This document shows, piece after piece, positions 25,751 through 35,343 of a DNA stretch of 64,000 nucleotides. Every line of letters starts with the position of its first letter. Position 1 is the first letter of the stretch. The translations under genes were made by a program, and so were the position numbers. Below the pieces are notes generated by a model, which worked only from the letters and a program-made list of their open reading frames with translations, made no database searches and was not told where the DNA came from. The DNA is from Chloroflexota bacterium (GTDB taxonomy: Bacteria > Chloroflexota > Anaerolineae > Aggregatilineales > Phototrophicaceae): positions 1,488,001 through 1,552,000 of the forward strand of contig JAIUNI010000001.1 of assembly GCA_020161935.1 (NCBI GenBank). The letters are read 5' to 3'.

Positions 25751-26596
25751 ATGAAAAACAAGACGCTAGTACGCCACACCCTGACGCATATATTCATTAT
25801 TACGCTTGGGCTGTTCATGATCTACCCCGTCGTCTGGATGATCGTCAGTTCCTTCAAGCCCAACAATTTAATCTTCAGTGATCCAAGTCTTATCCCGAAA
25901 ACACTGACATTTGAAAACTACTTTATTGGCTGGAAAGGATACGCAGGAACATCTTTCGCCACGTTTTTTACGAACTCGCTGCTCATGTGCCTCGCCGCAG
26001 TCGTCGGGAACCTCATCTCCTGTTCAATGGCGGCCTATGCGTTCGCACGGCTCAAGTTCACCGGAAAACGTTTTTGGTTCACCATCATGATGATTACGCT
26101 GATGCTGCCGGGGCATGTAACCCTTGTGCCTCGCTACGTCTTGTTCAACACCTTTGGCTGGGTAGGGTCGTACCTCCCGATTGTCGTACCCAAATTCCTA
26201 GCGACCGATGCCTTCTTCGTTTTCCTACTGGTTCAGTTTATACGCGGGCTGCCCAAAGAAGTCGAGGAAGCGGCAATCGTCGATGGATGCTCAAAAGTCG
26301 GCGTATTCCTGCGGATCATCTTGCCCCTCGCCACACCCGCGCTCGTAACCACCGCGCTATTTACATTCTTGTGGACGTGGGATGACTTTTTTAACCATCT
26401 CCTCTACCTCACGAAACCGGACATTTTTACCGTCTCACGCGCATTACGCACATTCGTAGGTGATGCTGGCGCTGTATCCAACTGGGGTAGTGCACTTGCA
26501 ATGGCAACACTCTCGATAGTTCCCGCCTTTATCCTGTTCTTTTCTCTACAGAGATACTTCGTACAGGGTATTACGACCACCGGCATTAAAGGTTAA
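25751..26596 (+). CDS. Sugar ABC transporter permease, MalG/UgpE type (CUT1)
   Basis: This 281-aa permease pairs with the MalF-like protein. It starts MKNKTLVRHTLTHIFIITLGLFMIYPVVWMIVSSFK, the usual MalG beginning. The EAA-loop is PKEVEEAAIVDGCSKVGVFLRIILPLATPAL near 185-215. The C-terminus RYFVQGITTTGIKG is the standard family ending. The ATG at 25751 immediately follows the preceding stop (one-base gap), whereas an upstream in-frame start would lie inside the preceding gene. Confidence 0.94.
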   Translation: MKNKTLVRHTLTHIFIITLGLFMIYPVVWMIVSSFKPNNLIFSDPSLIPKTLTFENYFIGWKGYAGTSFATFFTNSLLMCLAAVVGNLISCSMAAYAFARLKFTGKRFWFTIMMITLMLPGHVTLVPRYVLFNTFGWVGSYLPIVVPKFLATDAFFVFLLVQFIRGLPKEVEEAAIVDGCSKVGVFLRIILPLATPALVTTALFTFLWTWDDFFNHLLYLTKPDIFTVSRALRTFVGDAGAVSNWGSALAMATLSIVPAFILFFSLQRYFVQGITTTGIKG

Positions 26597-26691
26597 TCCA
26601 ATCACAGGAGGCATGTCTATGAAATGTTGAAAGTACGGTTCTTAGGCTAATCCACTCAAACTATAGACTTTTTCAGAACTAGGAGAATTCG
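26597..26691 (+). other. Leader of the binding-protein gene with a strong SD and 5-codon mini-ORF
   Basis: Downstream of the permease stop, ACAGGAGG is followed by ATGTCTATGAAATGTTGA, an open frame of five codons (MSMKC) with an excellent ribosome-binding site but no gene. It may be a leader peptide or the remnant of a deleted gene start. The true binding-protein start follows with its own AGGAG. Confidence 0.4.
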
Positions 26692-28005
26692 ATGATGAGA
26701 AAATTTCATAACATAGCGCTCGCGCTGCTGGCCTTGATGCTGGTTATCGCCATCCAACCGATCATGGCACAAACCGATGCGGTCGAACTTCCTGCTTATA
26801 CCGGTGGCCCGGCTGAACTCCGCATGGGTTGGTGGGGTAACGACGACCGCGCCCAAAGAACCCAACAGGTCATTGAACTGTTTCAAGCCGCTTACCCCGA
26901 CATCAAAATTGTTGGCGAACCGAACGGTGGTGCTGGCGATCACTTCCAAATTCTGGATACGCAGTTAGCAGCCAACAACGCACCCGATATTATTCAATTT
27001 GGCGGCAACTGGCCGGACTACCAGCAGTATCTTGAACCCCTGAATGACTATCTCGGCAAGCAAATTCTGATCGACACTCCTGAACAGTTTGACCAGACCG
27101 CCCTCATTCCCGCAACCTCAGCCGACGGCGATCTATATGCCGTTAGCCTCGGCACAAACACACTTGTTCTCGCCTACAACAAGACGATGATCGAGGCAGC
27201 GGGAGCAGAATTACCGCAAGACAACATGACATGGGACGAACTCATCGCCTATGGTCAAGACCTCAAGACAAAGCTGCCCGAAGGGGTCGCCCCCTTCGTA
27301 GACAACAGCACCAATCAGGCCAACTACCTCAGCTATTTCTACACCCAGCAAGCGACCCCGCTTTGGACGTTGGATGACGGTGGCAAGTCCTACGCGACGG
27401 TTGAATCAGCGGCAAAGTGGTTGCAGATTTGGGCAGATATGCGTGGCGAAGGTCTCATTCCTGATGCCGACACCACCTATACCTACACCGAAGCTGGCCC
27501 AGATAGCTCGGCATTCGTGTCGGGCAAGGCAGCCATTAACCTGATTTGGAGCAATCAAGGGGCAGCCTACCAAGCCGCAATGACCGATGAGCTTGGCTTG
27601 ACGACCCTTCCCGATGGTGGCGAACCTGCATATGCAATCCAGATGAGCCAGTACCTCGCAGTCAATAAAGACAGCCAGAATAAGGAAGCCGCCGCGCTGT
27701 TCATTAACTTCTTTGTCACTAGCCCGGATGCCGGTGCAATCCTCCAAACCAATCGCGGTATCCCCTCCTCGCCGGTTGTGCGGCAGGCCATCGCTGAACA
27801 GGCCACCGCGACAGATGCAGCCGTCTACCGCATATACGACGTGATCGCTGATCGCACTGTTCCGCAAGGCCCCAACCTGCCCAACGATCAGGAATTTGTA
27901 AACGAATTACTGTTGATCGGTCAGCGTGTAGCCTATGGAGAAGCCACTGTTGAGCAAGGCGCTGAGGAATTACAAGCATTGATCGAGCGTCTAGCAGTCA
28001 AATAA
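26692..28005 (+). CDS. Extracellular sugar-binding protein of a CUT1 transporter (SBP family 1)
   Basis: A 437-aa secreted binding protein. The signal peptide is residues 1-25 (MMRKFHNIALALLALMLVIAIQ...MAQ). The mature protein has LRMGWWGNDDRAQRTQQVIELFQAAYPDIKIVGEP, the characteristic family-1 opening, then NAPDIIQFGGNWPDYQQYLEPL and the C-terminal NKEAAALFINFFVTSPDAGAILQTNRGIPSS. It is placed after both permeases rather than before them, the reverse of the other CUT1 clusters here. It is followed by a strong hairpin and then the alpha-L-rhamnosidase, which points to a rhamnosylated or rhamnogalacturonan-derived oligosaccharide as ligand (inference). Confidence 0.95.
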   Translation: MMRKFHNIALALLALMLVIAIQPIMAQTDAVELPAYTGGPAELRMGWWGNDDRAQRTQQVIELFQAAYPDIKIVGEPNGGAGDHFQILDTQLAANNAPDIIQFGGNWPDYQQYLEPLNDYLGKQILIDTPEQFDQTALIPATSADGDLYAVSLGTNTLVLAYNKTMIEAAGAELPQDNMTWDELIAYGQDLKTKLPEGVAPFVDNSTNQANYLSYFYTQQATPLWTLDDGGKSYATVESAAKWLQIWADMRGEGLIPDADTTYTYTEAGPDSSAFVSGKAAINLIWSNQGAAYQAAMTDELGLTTLPDGGEPAYAIQMSQYLAVNKDSQNKEAAALFINFFVTSPDAGAILQTNRGIPSSPVVRQAIAEQATATDAAVYRIYDVIADRTVPQGPNLPNDQEFVNELLLIGQRVAYGEATVEQGAEELQALIERLAVK

Positions 28006-28028
28006 GTTCCGGTAAAAGTCGGATAACA

Positions 28029-28055
28029 ATGGCGCGGGATGTTAACCCGCGCCAT
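28029..28055 (+). terminator. Strong hairpin between binding protein and rhamnosidase genes
   Basis: The arms ATGGCGCGGG and CCCGCGCCAT form a perfect 10-bp stem with a 7-nt loop (ATGTTAA). No U-tract follows, so attenuation or mRNA stabilisation rather than complete termination is likely. Confidence 0.65.
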
Positions 28056-28128
28056 ACTTGATTCCATGAATATTTAAGCAGCTTTAATCCCTATCGACGA
28101 GAATAACACGGCGCTCGCGAGGTAAACT

Positions 28129-30777
28129 TTGAAAATATCCCATCTGAAGACCAACCGTATCGTCAATCCACTCGGTTTCGCCATCAATAAACCTTCCTTT
28201 TCGTGGATAGTGGATGACACCCCTGATACGGTACAAACCGCTGCACAGGTCACCGTCGGCCTCGATGCTGACTTCAACCAAGTGATCTTTGACAGCGGGA
28301 AAGTAGATGGGCAAAGCATCAATAGTGTTAGTTATCGTCCAAACCTCGATCTCAAGCCACGCACCCGCTACTTTTGGAAAGTCCGAGTTTGGGGGGAAAC
28401 GGAAAGCGCAGAAAGCGAAATCGCATGGTTCGAAACATCGAAAATGGGCGAAAACTGGCAATCGATATGGATAACCCCCGCTTGGGAAGATAACCAAACC
28501 CACCCAATTTTGTATAAGCAGTTTGAGCTTCCATCCCCCGTTGTTACAGCACGCGCCTATATCTGTGGGTTAGGCTTATATAACCTTGAACTCAACGGAA
28601 AGCGCGTAGGCGACGAATACTTTACGCCCTACTGCAATGCCTATGATCAGTGGATTCAGTATCAAACCTATGACCTCACAGAGAATCTTCAAGTGGGTCA
28701 GAACCTGATTTCAGTGATGTTAGGCAATGGTTGGTATAAAGGGCGCTACGGCGCTGATGGTGGCAAAGTCGATTTTTATGGGGATCGCTTCGCCCTACTC
28801 TGTGAAATTCATATCACGCTGGAAAATGGCGATGAATTGATAATCGTCAGTGACCCATCGTGGAAAGCACAGCCTTCCCCCATCCTACAGAGTGACATCT
28901 TCGACGGCGAAATACACGACGCTCGTATTGAAAAAACGGTGCCGTCACTAGGTCAATCTTTCAACGTGATCCCTATCAATATTGACATGCAGCGCTTGGA
29001 AGCCAGACGGTCACTGCCTGTATGCATCCATGAAGAGATAAAGCCAGTTGCGGTAATCCATACGCCTACCGGGGAAACGGTGCTTGACTTCGGCCAAAAT
29101 ATGACAGGTTGGGTTCGCTTCAAAACCAATGCGCCTTCTGGTACACGCATTTACCTTCAGTTCGGCGAGGTGTTGCAAGGCGGCAACTTCTTCCGCGACA
29201 ACTTGCGTACCGCCAAGGCTGAATACACCTATATCGCAGACGGCACTAAAGCAGTTGTCGAACCCTATTTCACGTTTTACGGCTTTCAATATGTGAAAGT
29301 CGTAGGCTGGGTTGGCGATCTCAATCGCGACGATTTTACCGGCTGCGTCATCTATTCACAGTTGGAAAGCACCAGCGAAATCGAGACATCCAACGCCAAA
29401 GTCAACCAACTCATCAAGAATGTCATTTGGGGGCAGAAAGGGAATTTCCTCGATATTCCGACCGACTGCCCGCAGCGTGACGAACGCTTAGGCTGGACAG
29501 GCGATATACAAATTTTTTCAGGCACGGCCTGCTTCAACATGGATGTTGCCGCCTTCTTGTCCAAGTACTTATATGATCTCGGTAAAGAACAATCAAAAAC
29601 CGGTGGTATGGTGCCGCACATCATACCAATGGCGAATTTAAATAAGGGTGGCTCTGCCGCTTGGGGGGATGCAGCGACGATTGTGCCGTGGAACGTGTAT
29701 GACTTTTACGGCAGTATTGACATTTTGGAACAGCAGTTTGAAAGTATGTGTGCTTGGGTGGATTACATTCGACGTGCAGATGAGGCTTCCGGTAGTAAGC
29801 GCCTCTGGACAGGCGGCACACACTTCGGTGATTGGTTATCGCTGGATGTGACAATCAGCGATCCAACATCGCGCAAGGGAGGTACACCGGAAGATTTTAT
29901 CGCCTCAGCCTTCTATTATCACTCGGCGCGGTTGGTTGCGCGTGCAGCAGCAGTACTCGGTAAAAAACAACACGCTGATGAATATCAGCAGCTAGCAGCC
30001 GATATTCAATTAGCCATTCAAAAAGAATATTTCACCGAAACCGGTCGGTTAGCGGTTCCAACCCAAACCGGATATGTGCTTGCACTCTTTATGGACTTAG
30101 TGCCAGCAGTTCACCGCAAGCGCGTGGAGCATGATTTCATCACCCTACTTCAAAAGGATAAGACGCATTTGCGGACGGGCTTCGTCGGCACGCCTTATAT
30201 TTGTAGAGTGCTGTCAAATATTGGAGCCAATGATTTAGCCTATAAACTCCTGTTAAATGAAGATTACCCATCATGGTTGTATGCTGTTAATTTAGGCGCG
30301 ACGACGATCTGGGAACGCTGGAACTCAATTAACCCTGATGGAACCATCAGCTCAACAGGAATGAACTCCCTTAACCATTACGCCTACGGATCAATAGTTG
30401 AATGGATGTTCCGCGATATGTGTGGCTTAAATCCCTCAACAGGCGAGAACGGACTTACAGGCTTCCGTCATGCGCTCATCGCACCGAAGCCCGATCAATC
30501 ACTTCAATGGGCAAAAGCACGTTATCGCTCGGCGGCAGGTTACTATGAAAGCGGCTGGAAGATTGACGACACAGGTAAGATCACGGTTGAGATTACGATT
30601 CCCTTCAACGCGACAGCCAAGATTGTGCTGCCAGATGCACAAATAGGCTCGATCTTGGTTAACGGAAACGAGTATTGCGAAGGGATACAGGTTAGCCAAA
30701 ATCTAGCGTTAGAGCTTAAAACTGGGCATTACAGCATCGAGTACCAAAGCGCTGTAGAAATTGCAATTGAATTTTAG
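28129..30777 (+). CDS. Alpha-L-rhamnosidase, GH78
   Basis: An 882-aa enzyme hydrolysing terminal alpha-L-rhamnose. The N-terminal fibronectin-like domain (residues 1-110) begins MKISHLKTNRIVNPLGF, the normal family start. A jelly-roll domain follows (RAYICGLGLYNLELNGKRVGDEYFTPYCNAYDQWIQYQTYDLTENL). The (alpha/alpha)6 catalytic barrel contains IPTDCPQRDERLGWTGDIQIF near 440-460, holding the acidic catalytic residues, and the late WERWNSINPDGTISSTGMNSLNHYAYGS, which is nearly invariant in GH78. The start codon is TTG, with GAGG at good spacing. No signal peptide is seen, so cleavage probably occurs in the cytoplasm after import. A C-terminal beta domain closes the protein. Confidence 0.96.
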   Translation: MKISHLKTNRIVNPLGFAINKPSFSWIVDDTPDTVQTAAQVTVGLDADFNQVIFDSGKVDGQSINSVSYRPNLDLKPRTRYFWKVRVWGETESAESEIAWFETSKMGENWQSIWITPAWEDNQTHPILYKQFELPSPVVTARAYICGLGLYNLELNGKRVGDEYFTPYCNAYDQWIQYQTYDLTENLQVGQNLISVMLGNGWYKGRYGADGGKVDFYGDRFALLCEIHITLENGDELIIVSDPSWKAQPSPILQSDIFDGEIHDARIEKTVPSLGQSFNVIPINIDMQRLEARRSLPVCIHEEIKPVAVIHTPTGETVLDFGQNMTGWVRFKTNAPSGTRIYLQFGEVLQGGNFFRDNLRTAKAEYTYIADGTKAVVEPYFTFYGFQYVKVVGWVGDLNRDDFTGCVIYSQLESTSEIETSNAKVNQLIKNVIWGQKGNFLDIPTDCPQRDERLGWTGDIQIFSGTACFNMDVAAFLSKYLYDLGKEQSKTGGMVPHIIPMANLNKGGSAAWGDAATIVPWNVYDFYGSIDILEQQFESMCAWVDYIRRADEASGSKRLWTGGTHFGDWLSLDVTISDPTSRKGGTPEDFIASAFYYHSARLVARAAAVLGKKQHADEYQQLAADIQLAIQKEYFTETGRLAVPTQTGYVLALFMDLVPAVHRKRVEHDFITLLQKDKTHLRTGFVGTPYICRVLSNIGANDLAYKLLLNEDYPSWLYAVNLGATTIWERWNSINPDGTISSTGMNSLNHYAYGSIVEWMFRDMCGLNPSTGENGLTGFRHALIAPKPDQSLQWAKARYRSAAGYYESGWKIDDTGKITVEITIPFNATAKIVLPDAQIGSILVNGNEYCEGIQVSQNLALELKTGHYSIEYQSAVEIAIEF

Positions 30778-30829
30778 TATCATCGCTTAAATATTCAGTT
30801 TCGACTAAACAACTACCATCCACACCAGA

Positions 30830-30857
30830 GGCGGGAGTAATCTCTGATACTCCCGCC
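30830..30857. terminator. Bidirectional terminator between convergent genes
   Basis: GGCGGGAGTA and TACTCCCGCC form a perfect 10-bp stem with an 8-nt loop. It lies between the convergent ends of the rhamnosidase and the ABC permease genes. Confidence 0.75.
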
Positions 30858-30889
30858 CTCAACCTATAAACATTTACAACAGATGCCTG

Positions 30890-33346
30890 TTACTCATAGC
30901 GCAGCACATCCAGCGGACGCACACGAGTCGGCTGCCATGCCACCAAACCCGCACTAACCACCGCAATCCCAACCGACACTATCAACATAATACCGATGAT
31001 CAACGGTTCAATCACAAACTGTGCGCCGGGCTGCGTCAAATTGATGACCGTAATCACAACGGCTGAACTAATTGTTCCCATCAACCCTGCTAACAAACCA
31101 AGAAACCCGTATTCACTCAGCATCACACGCAAAATGTGACCGCTGGTGTAGCCAACAGCCTTAAACAACCCGATTTCCCGCCGCCGCTCAACCACCGTCA
31201 ATCCAGTAGCGTTCGCAATCAGCACCGCCCCCGCCGCAAACGCCAATCCGGCAACAGACGCTGCAAAAGTAAACAAGGATTGATAAGTCGCCACCAGCGT
31301 ATCATTCACATCAGCTAGGCTGAATATCATCTGTGTGGGTAGTGCCTGCCCCAACCGGTTCGTGACCGCCCTCAACCGATCAACAGGAAAACCACCAACG
31401 ACACGAGTTTGCGACCGATTATCACCGAGTTCTTCCGCTACTGTCATAGGCACAATGATAGGTGCAGGCTGGAAAAACAGGTTGTCCGATTCCATCGTAT
31501 AAAATCCGCCAACCACAACGCCGCTTTCCTTCCCCAGCACATCGAGCGTCACGCTGTCACCAACCGTGTATCGATCCGCATAAGCATCCGGCATCAAAAT
31601 AGCGGCTTCGTCGTCTGATAATGTTCCGTTATACTGCACGCCTTTGGTGAAATCACCCGCTTCACGCCCTTCAATAGTAAGCGGCTCACCGTTCAGTGTG
31701 CCGCTTATCCGTTGCGCCACATAGATGTTTTCCGCGCCTTCAGTCGTCATTTGGGCGATAGCATCCGCAGACTGCTCACCATCCGTGAACACCATCAGGT
31801 TATAACCATCGTCTGAACCGCGTACCCGCATCACCGTCGACTGTGCGTTAAAAATAACCAGCGCTGCGAATGTTACCGAGAACGCGCCGGCAAACAGCGC
31901 CAGCACAACGAGGCTTGCTTGGGCTTTACGCTGCTTCAGGTTCGCCCGCGCTAAACGCAGCATCGGGATACGCGGCACAGGCAGCTTAAACAAAACCCAT
32001 AGGATGACCCAAAACACCGCGCGTACCAGCAGAAGCAGCAGCCCGCCACCAAAAAACAACACGACACCTTCAAGTGGCGAACCAAGCACAACACCAACCA
32101 GCAGGCCAAACAGGATGAGCGTCAATGCCGTTAACCCCATCCGGCTCACCTGCACGCTCCTCGGCGTTTTAAGCGGTAAATCACGCAGGAGTTCTACCGG
32201 GCGGGTCGTGCTGCTCGCGAGAATAGCTTGCATCCCGAAAACAATAGCCGTCAAAACACCAATAAAAATGCCTCCGTTAACAATCACGGCATCCGGCTGC
32301 CAATCCAGCATGATCGACCCCATATTTCCGAGGACATCGATCAGCTTTCCGGCAATGAAACTTCCCGCCAACGCACCAACCACACCGCCGATCAAGCCGA
32401 TGAGACCGGTCTCTAAGCTAATCAGCATCAAGAGATCACGCTGCTGGTAGCCGAGCGTTTTCAACATCGCGATTTCCAACTTCCGCCGCGCCAAAATCAC
32501 TTGAAGCGTGTTAGAAACACTCAACCCGCCGACGAGTAAGCCCAATACTCCTGCCCCCTTAAGCATCATGTTAAACAGCTCAAGCCCGCTGGAAGCCTCG
32601 ATAACCTCCTCAGGCGACGCGGCCACATATACGCGGAATGGACTATCAACAACGGTTTGTTCCGCACCCTTAGCAGTACCCCATAGTATTGAAACCGAGT
32701 TGACCGCATCCTCGCGGTTTTCGATCATTCGGGCAGTTTCAAGGGAATAAAAAACCGAGTCGCCTTGTTGGGTGGGTGTCGCCTTGATAATGCCGGCAAC
32801 CGTCAGCGAAACAGGCGTACTGTCGCCACTAAGCAGGATGGTATCGCCTAGTCGTAGGCTCAGTTGGTCAGCAAGGTCGCGCGTAATCAGTACATCAGTC
32901 GGTTGTTTTAAAACGTCTGCAATGCTTACATTCGCTGGTTCGCGCAAAACCAGATCGCCAATGAGTGGATAGCTACTAGGGTCAATTCCGCTTGCCGAGG
33001 AGAGAAAGTTCACACGTCCGTTCGTCGGTGTTCGCAAATAGCGAGCCGAGCCAACGGATAGCATGGTGTAATCCGCAATCAATCCCTCCTGCCGCCACAT
33101 TTCAATCTGTTCAAGGTCACTTGCACTGAAGCCTTGCCCATCACGCTCCGGCTGAATTTGGGCATCACCACCGAATTGAAACCGTTGGTCATACATCGCC
33201 CCTTCTAACAGTGCGTTCGCAAGCAGCGGCATCGCGATCAGCGAGACTATCCCAAAGGTAACGCTTAGTCCAGCGAGGAATGTTCGTGTACCGTCGCGCC
33301 GCAGGGAACGCAGCGCATACCGGGAATAAAACAGCAGTCGGCTCAT
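30890..33346 (-). CDS. ABC exporter permease, MacB/FtsX family (fused double permease)
   Basis: This 818-aa membrane protein has two FtsX units fused. The N-terminal helix sits in YALRSLRRDGTRTFLAGLSVTFGIVSLIAMPLL, followed by a periplasmic MacB-PCD domain (about 45-250) and an FtsX domain (about 265-380, LGLLVGGLSVSNTLQVILARRKLEIAMLKTLGYQQRDLLMLI). The second unit starts at RLARANLKQRKAQASLVVLALFAGAF near 470, has a second extracytoplasmic domain, and ends with a second FtsX segment (ATGLTVVERRREIGLFKAVGYTSGHILRVMLSEYGFLG) near 705-810. It works with the ATPase whose stop overlaps its start (ATGA). Such transporters move lipoproteins, peptides or toxic lipophilic compounds. Proximity to a two-component system suggests a stress-inducible efflux or sensing system. 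Confidence 0.93.
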   Translation of the reverse strand: MSRLLFYSRYALRSLRRDGTRTFLAGLSVTFGIVSLIAMPLLANALLEGAMYDQRFQFGGDAQIQPERDGQGFSASDLEQIEMWRQEGLIADYTMLSVGSARYLRTPTNGRVNFLSSASGIDPSSYPLIGDLVLREPANVSIADVLKQPTDVLITRDLADQLSLRLGDTILLSGDSTPVSLTVAGIIKATPTQQGDSVFYSLETARMIENREDAVNSVSILWGTAKGAEQTVVDSPFRVYVAASPEEVIEASSGLELFNMMLKGAGVLGLLVGGLSVSNTLQVILARRKLEIAMLKTLGYQQRDLLMLISLETGLIGLIGGVVGALAGSFIAGKLIDVLGNMGSIMLDWQPDAVIVNGGIFIGVLTAIVFGMQAILASSTTRPVELLRDLPLKTPRSVQVSRMGLTALTLILFGLLVGVVLGSPLEGVVLFFGGGLLLLLVRAVFWVILWVLFKLPVPRIPMLRLARANLKQRKAQASLVVLALFAGAFSVTFAALVIFNAQSTVMRVRGSDDGYNLMVFTDGEQSADAIAQMTTEGAENIYVAQRISGTLNGEPLTIEGREAGDFTKGVQYNGTLSDDEAAILMPDAYADRYTVGDSVTLDVLGKESGVVVGGFYTMESDNLFFQPAPIIVPMTVAEELGDNRSQTRVVGGFPVDRLRAVTNRLGQALPTQMIFSLADVNDTLVATYQSLFTFAASVAGLAFAAGAVLIANATGLTVVERRREIGLFKAVGYTSGHILRVMLSEYGFLGLLAGLMGTISSAVVITVINLTQPGAQFVIEPLIIGIMLIVSVGIAVVSAGLVAWQPTRVRPLDVLRYE

Positions 33347-34077
33347 CGGCCATCCTCCACCAGCAGCCCATCCGCTAAATGCAAGATACCATCCACCCGC
33401 GCCGCCACCGCACGGTCATGCGTAGCAATCACAATCGTCAGGCCAAGTTCTTTCCGCAAATTGTCGAACAAGTCCAAAATCGCTTCACCGGTCACGCTGT
33501 CCAAATTGCCCGTGGGTTCGTCCGCGACAAGTAAGTTTGGTTCATTGACCAGCGCCCGGGCAATCGCCACCCGCTGCTGCTGCCCGCCCGAAAGCTGGTT
33601 CGGACGATGATGCAGCCGGTCGCCCAACCGCACCAGTTCCAACATCCGCTTGGCACGGGCGCTGCTCCGCTCGCTGCTGCGGCTGGCAAACAACGGAACC
33701 TCAACATTTTCGAGTGCTGTAAGGGTAGGAATCAGGTTAAACGACTGAAACACCATGCCGATCTTCTCATTACGGAAGCGTGCCAGCTTGCCCTCATCCA
33801 TATGGGTAATGTCTACCCCGTCAACATGAATCTCCCCACTCGATGGGGTATCCAACCCCGCCAGTAATCCGAGCAGCGTCGATTTCCCCGAACCCGACGA
33901 TCCCATAATCGCGATCCATGAATAACGCGGAATAGCAAACGAGATACCCCGCAGGATTGAGATCTGTTCGTTCCCAAGCGGTAGCTCGCGCGTAACCTGT
34001 TTCACTTGAACAATATCGTTCGCTTTTTGAACCACGTCTGCCCGTGCGTCATTTCGTGGTTGAGCTGTCAATTGCAT
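33343..34077 (-). CDS. ABC exporter ATPase, MacB/LolD type
   Basis: A 244-aa cytoplasmic ATPase. A 25-residue N-terminal extension precedes the usual start IVQVKQVTRELPLGNEQISILRGISF. Walker A is GSSGSGKSTLLGLLAG, the Q-loop region is IGMVFQSFNLIPTLTALENVEVPL, the signature is QLSGGQQQRVAIARALV and Walker B is LLVADEPTGNLDS. The four-base stop/start overlap with the permease gene shows they form a unit. Before the IS630 insertion it probably followed the histidine kinase gene directly. Confidence 0.95.
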   Translation of the reverse strand: MQLTAQPRNDARADVVQKANDIVQVKQVTRELPLGNEQISILRGISFAIPRYSWIAIMGSSGSGKSTLLGLLAGLDTPSSGEIHVDGVDITHMDEGKLARFRNEKIGMVFQSFNLIPTLTALENVEVPLFASRSSERSSARAKRMLELVRLGDRLHHRPNQLSGGQQQRVAIARALVNEPNLLVADEPTGNLDSVTGEAILDLFDNLRKELGLTIVIATHDRAVAARVDGILHLADGLLVEDGR

Positions 34078-34184
34078 AAACGTCTCCTAGACAAAGAGGT
34101 AAGCAGCTCGAAGCATAACGCTGCTCTGTCACGGAACAATCACAAAACTGTCGCAGAATTGTCGCAAAAACGGAGACTAGTACA

Positions 34185-35299
34185 TCAACAAGATGAGAAT
34201 GCGTGGTAGTGGTCACGAAAAACACGACGGGCATCCTCAACGGAAAAACGCCAGTGGATTTTTGCCTGCTGTTGATTACGGCGATTTTCCCAGGCAATGA
34301 TTTCCAATCCGAGCGTCCATTCATCCGGCAAACGGCGTTTCAGGCACTGGCGCGATAGGATGCTCAATTCGATTTCTGCCATATTCAGCCACGAGCCATG
34401 CGGCGGCGTGTAGTGAAAACATAGTCGCGCTGCAAGACGGTCTGCTTCGCTTTTGCCAAACGTTTCGACCAGTGCCAGATAGGTATGGGTATTCAAGTTA
34501 TCCAACACCACATCAATGACTTCCGCTGCAGGATAGAGGGTATCCACCAGATAGCGCATCGCCTGAGCAAACTCGCTTTTGCCACGTCGTTGCGTGACCA
34601 GCACCGCCCGTTTGCCGGCTTTCGATTCAACGAACATGAACAGATTACGTGTGCCACCCCGCCGATATTCGTAATCCTGTCGTCGGCTCCGATTCGGCAT
34701 GAGCGGCAGCGGCTCACGCACATCGCCCAACAATTGGGTCATTTTCTCATCAAAACACACCAGCGGGCGTTTTGGGTCAAAGGGTTGGGCATACAACTTC
34801 AACACCGCTTCCATCCGCTCAATAAAGGCAGCGGTCAGTCGAGGAATGCACCACTGATGTACCTGCCAGGGCTTGAGATGTTTTTTTGCAGGATAAGGCG
34901 CACGCTTTCCACCGAGATATTGCCAATCACACCATCAGCGATAAACCGCTCGGTCAGCAATTCCAGCGTCCAGCGCTCCCGTCCCTCCGGCGGCGCACTA
35001 CAGGCTAACGCCACCAGATGCCCCTCTTGTTGCTCAGTCAACAGCGGTTCGCGCCCGGCGGATGGCTCATCTGCCAGTGCCGCCTCGATGCCCGCTTCCC
35101 CAAAACGTAATCGGGTGCGCCGCACGGTGGATTCGCTGATATATAGCCACTGGCTGATTTCAGCATCCGTTTTGCCATCGGCACTTTTGAGTAAAATATG
35201 CGCGCGTTGGATAAACGATGCCTTATTGCGCCCTTTGGTTACAATGGCAACCAGCTTGCGTCGTTCTTTTTCAGTGAGAGTCACAGTATGTTTTTCCAT
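34185..35299 (-). CDS. IS630-family transposase, made by -1 frameshifting
   Basis: There are two overlapping frames. The first (34835-35299, 154 aa) holds the helix-turn-helix: ISQWLYISESTVRRTRLRFGEAGIEAAL and ERWTLELLTERFIADGVIG. The second (ending at 34185) holds the DDE domain: D in LVCFDEKM, D in IDVVLDNLNTH, and E in GSWLNMAEIELSIL. In the first frame the text runs RLILQKN and then loses homology. Moving to the -1 frame at A-AAA-AAC (34886-34880) continues as HLKPWQVHQWCIPRLTAAFIERM, the normal IS630 sequence. The join gives a protein of about 370 aa, the usual length. The heptamer is in the correct phase, which favours programmed frameshifting over decay. Confidence 0.85.
34880..34886 (-). 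promoter_or_regulatory. Slippery heptamer A-AAA-AAC for -1 frameshifting
   Basis: On the minus strand the phase-0 codons are CAA AAA AAC ATC. The heptamer A AAA AAC is the canonical X-XXY-YYZ form, and a -1 slip joins the HTH frame to the DDE frame with uninterrupted family homology. Confidence 0.75.
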
Positions 35300-35343
35300 G
35301 CCCTCATTTTAACTCAACCCGTCAACTTAATCTGGTCGTTGTA

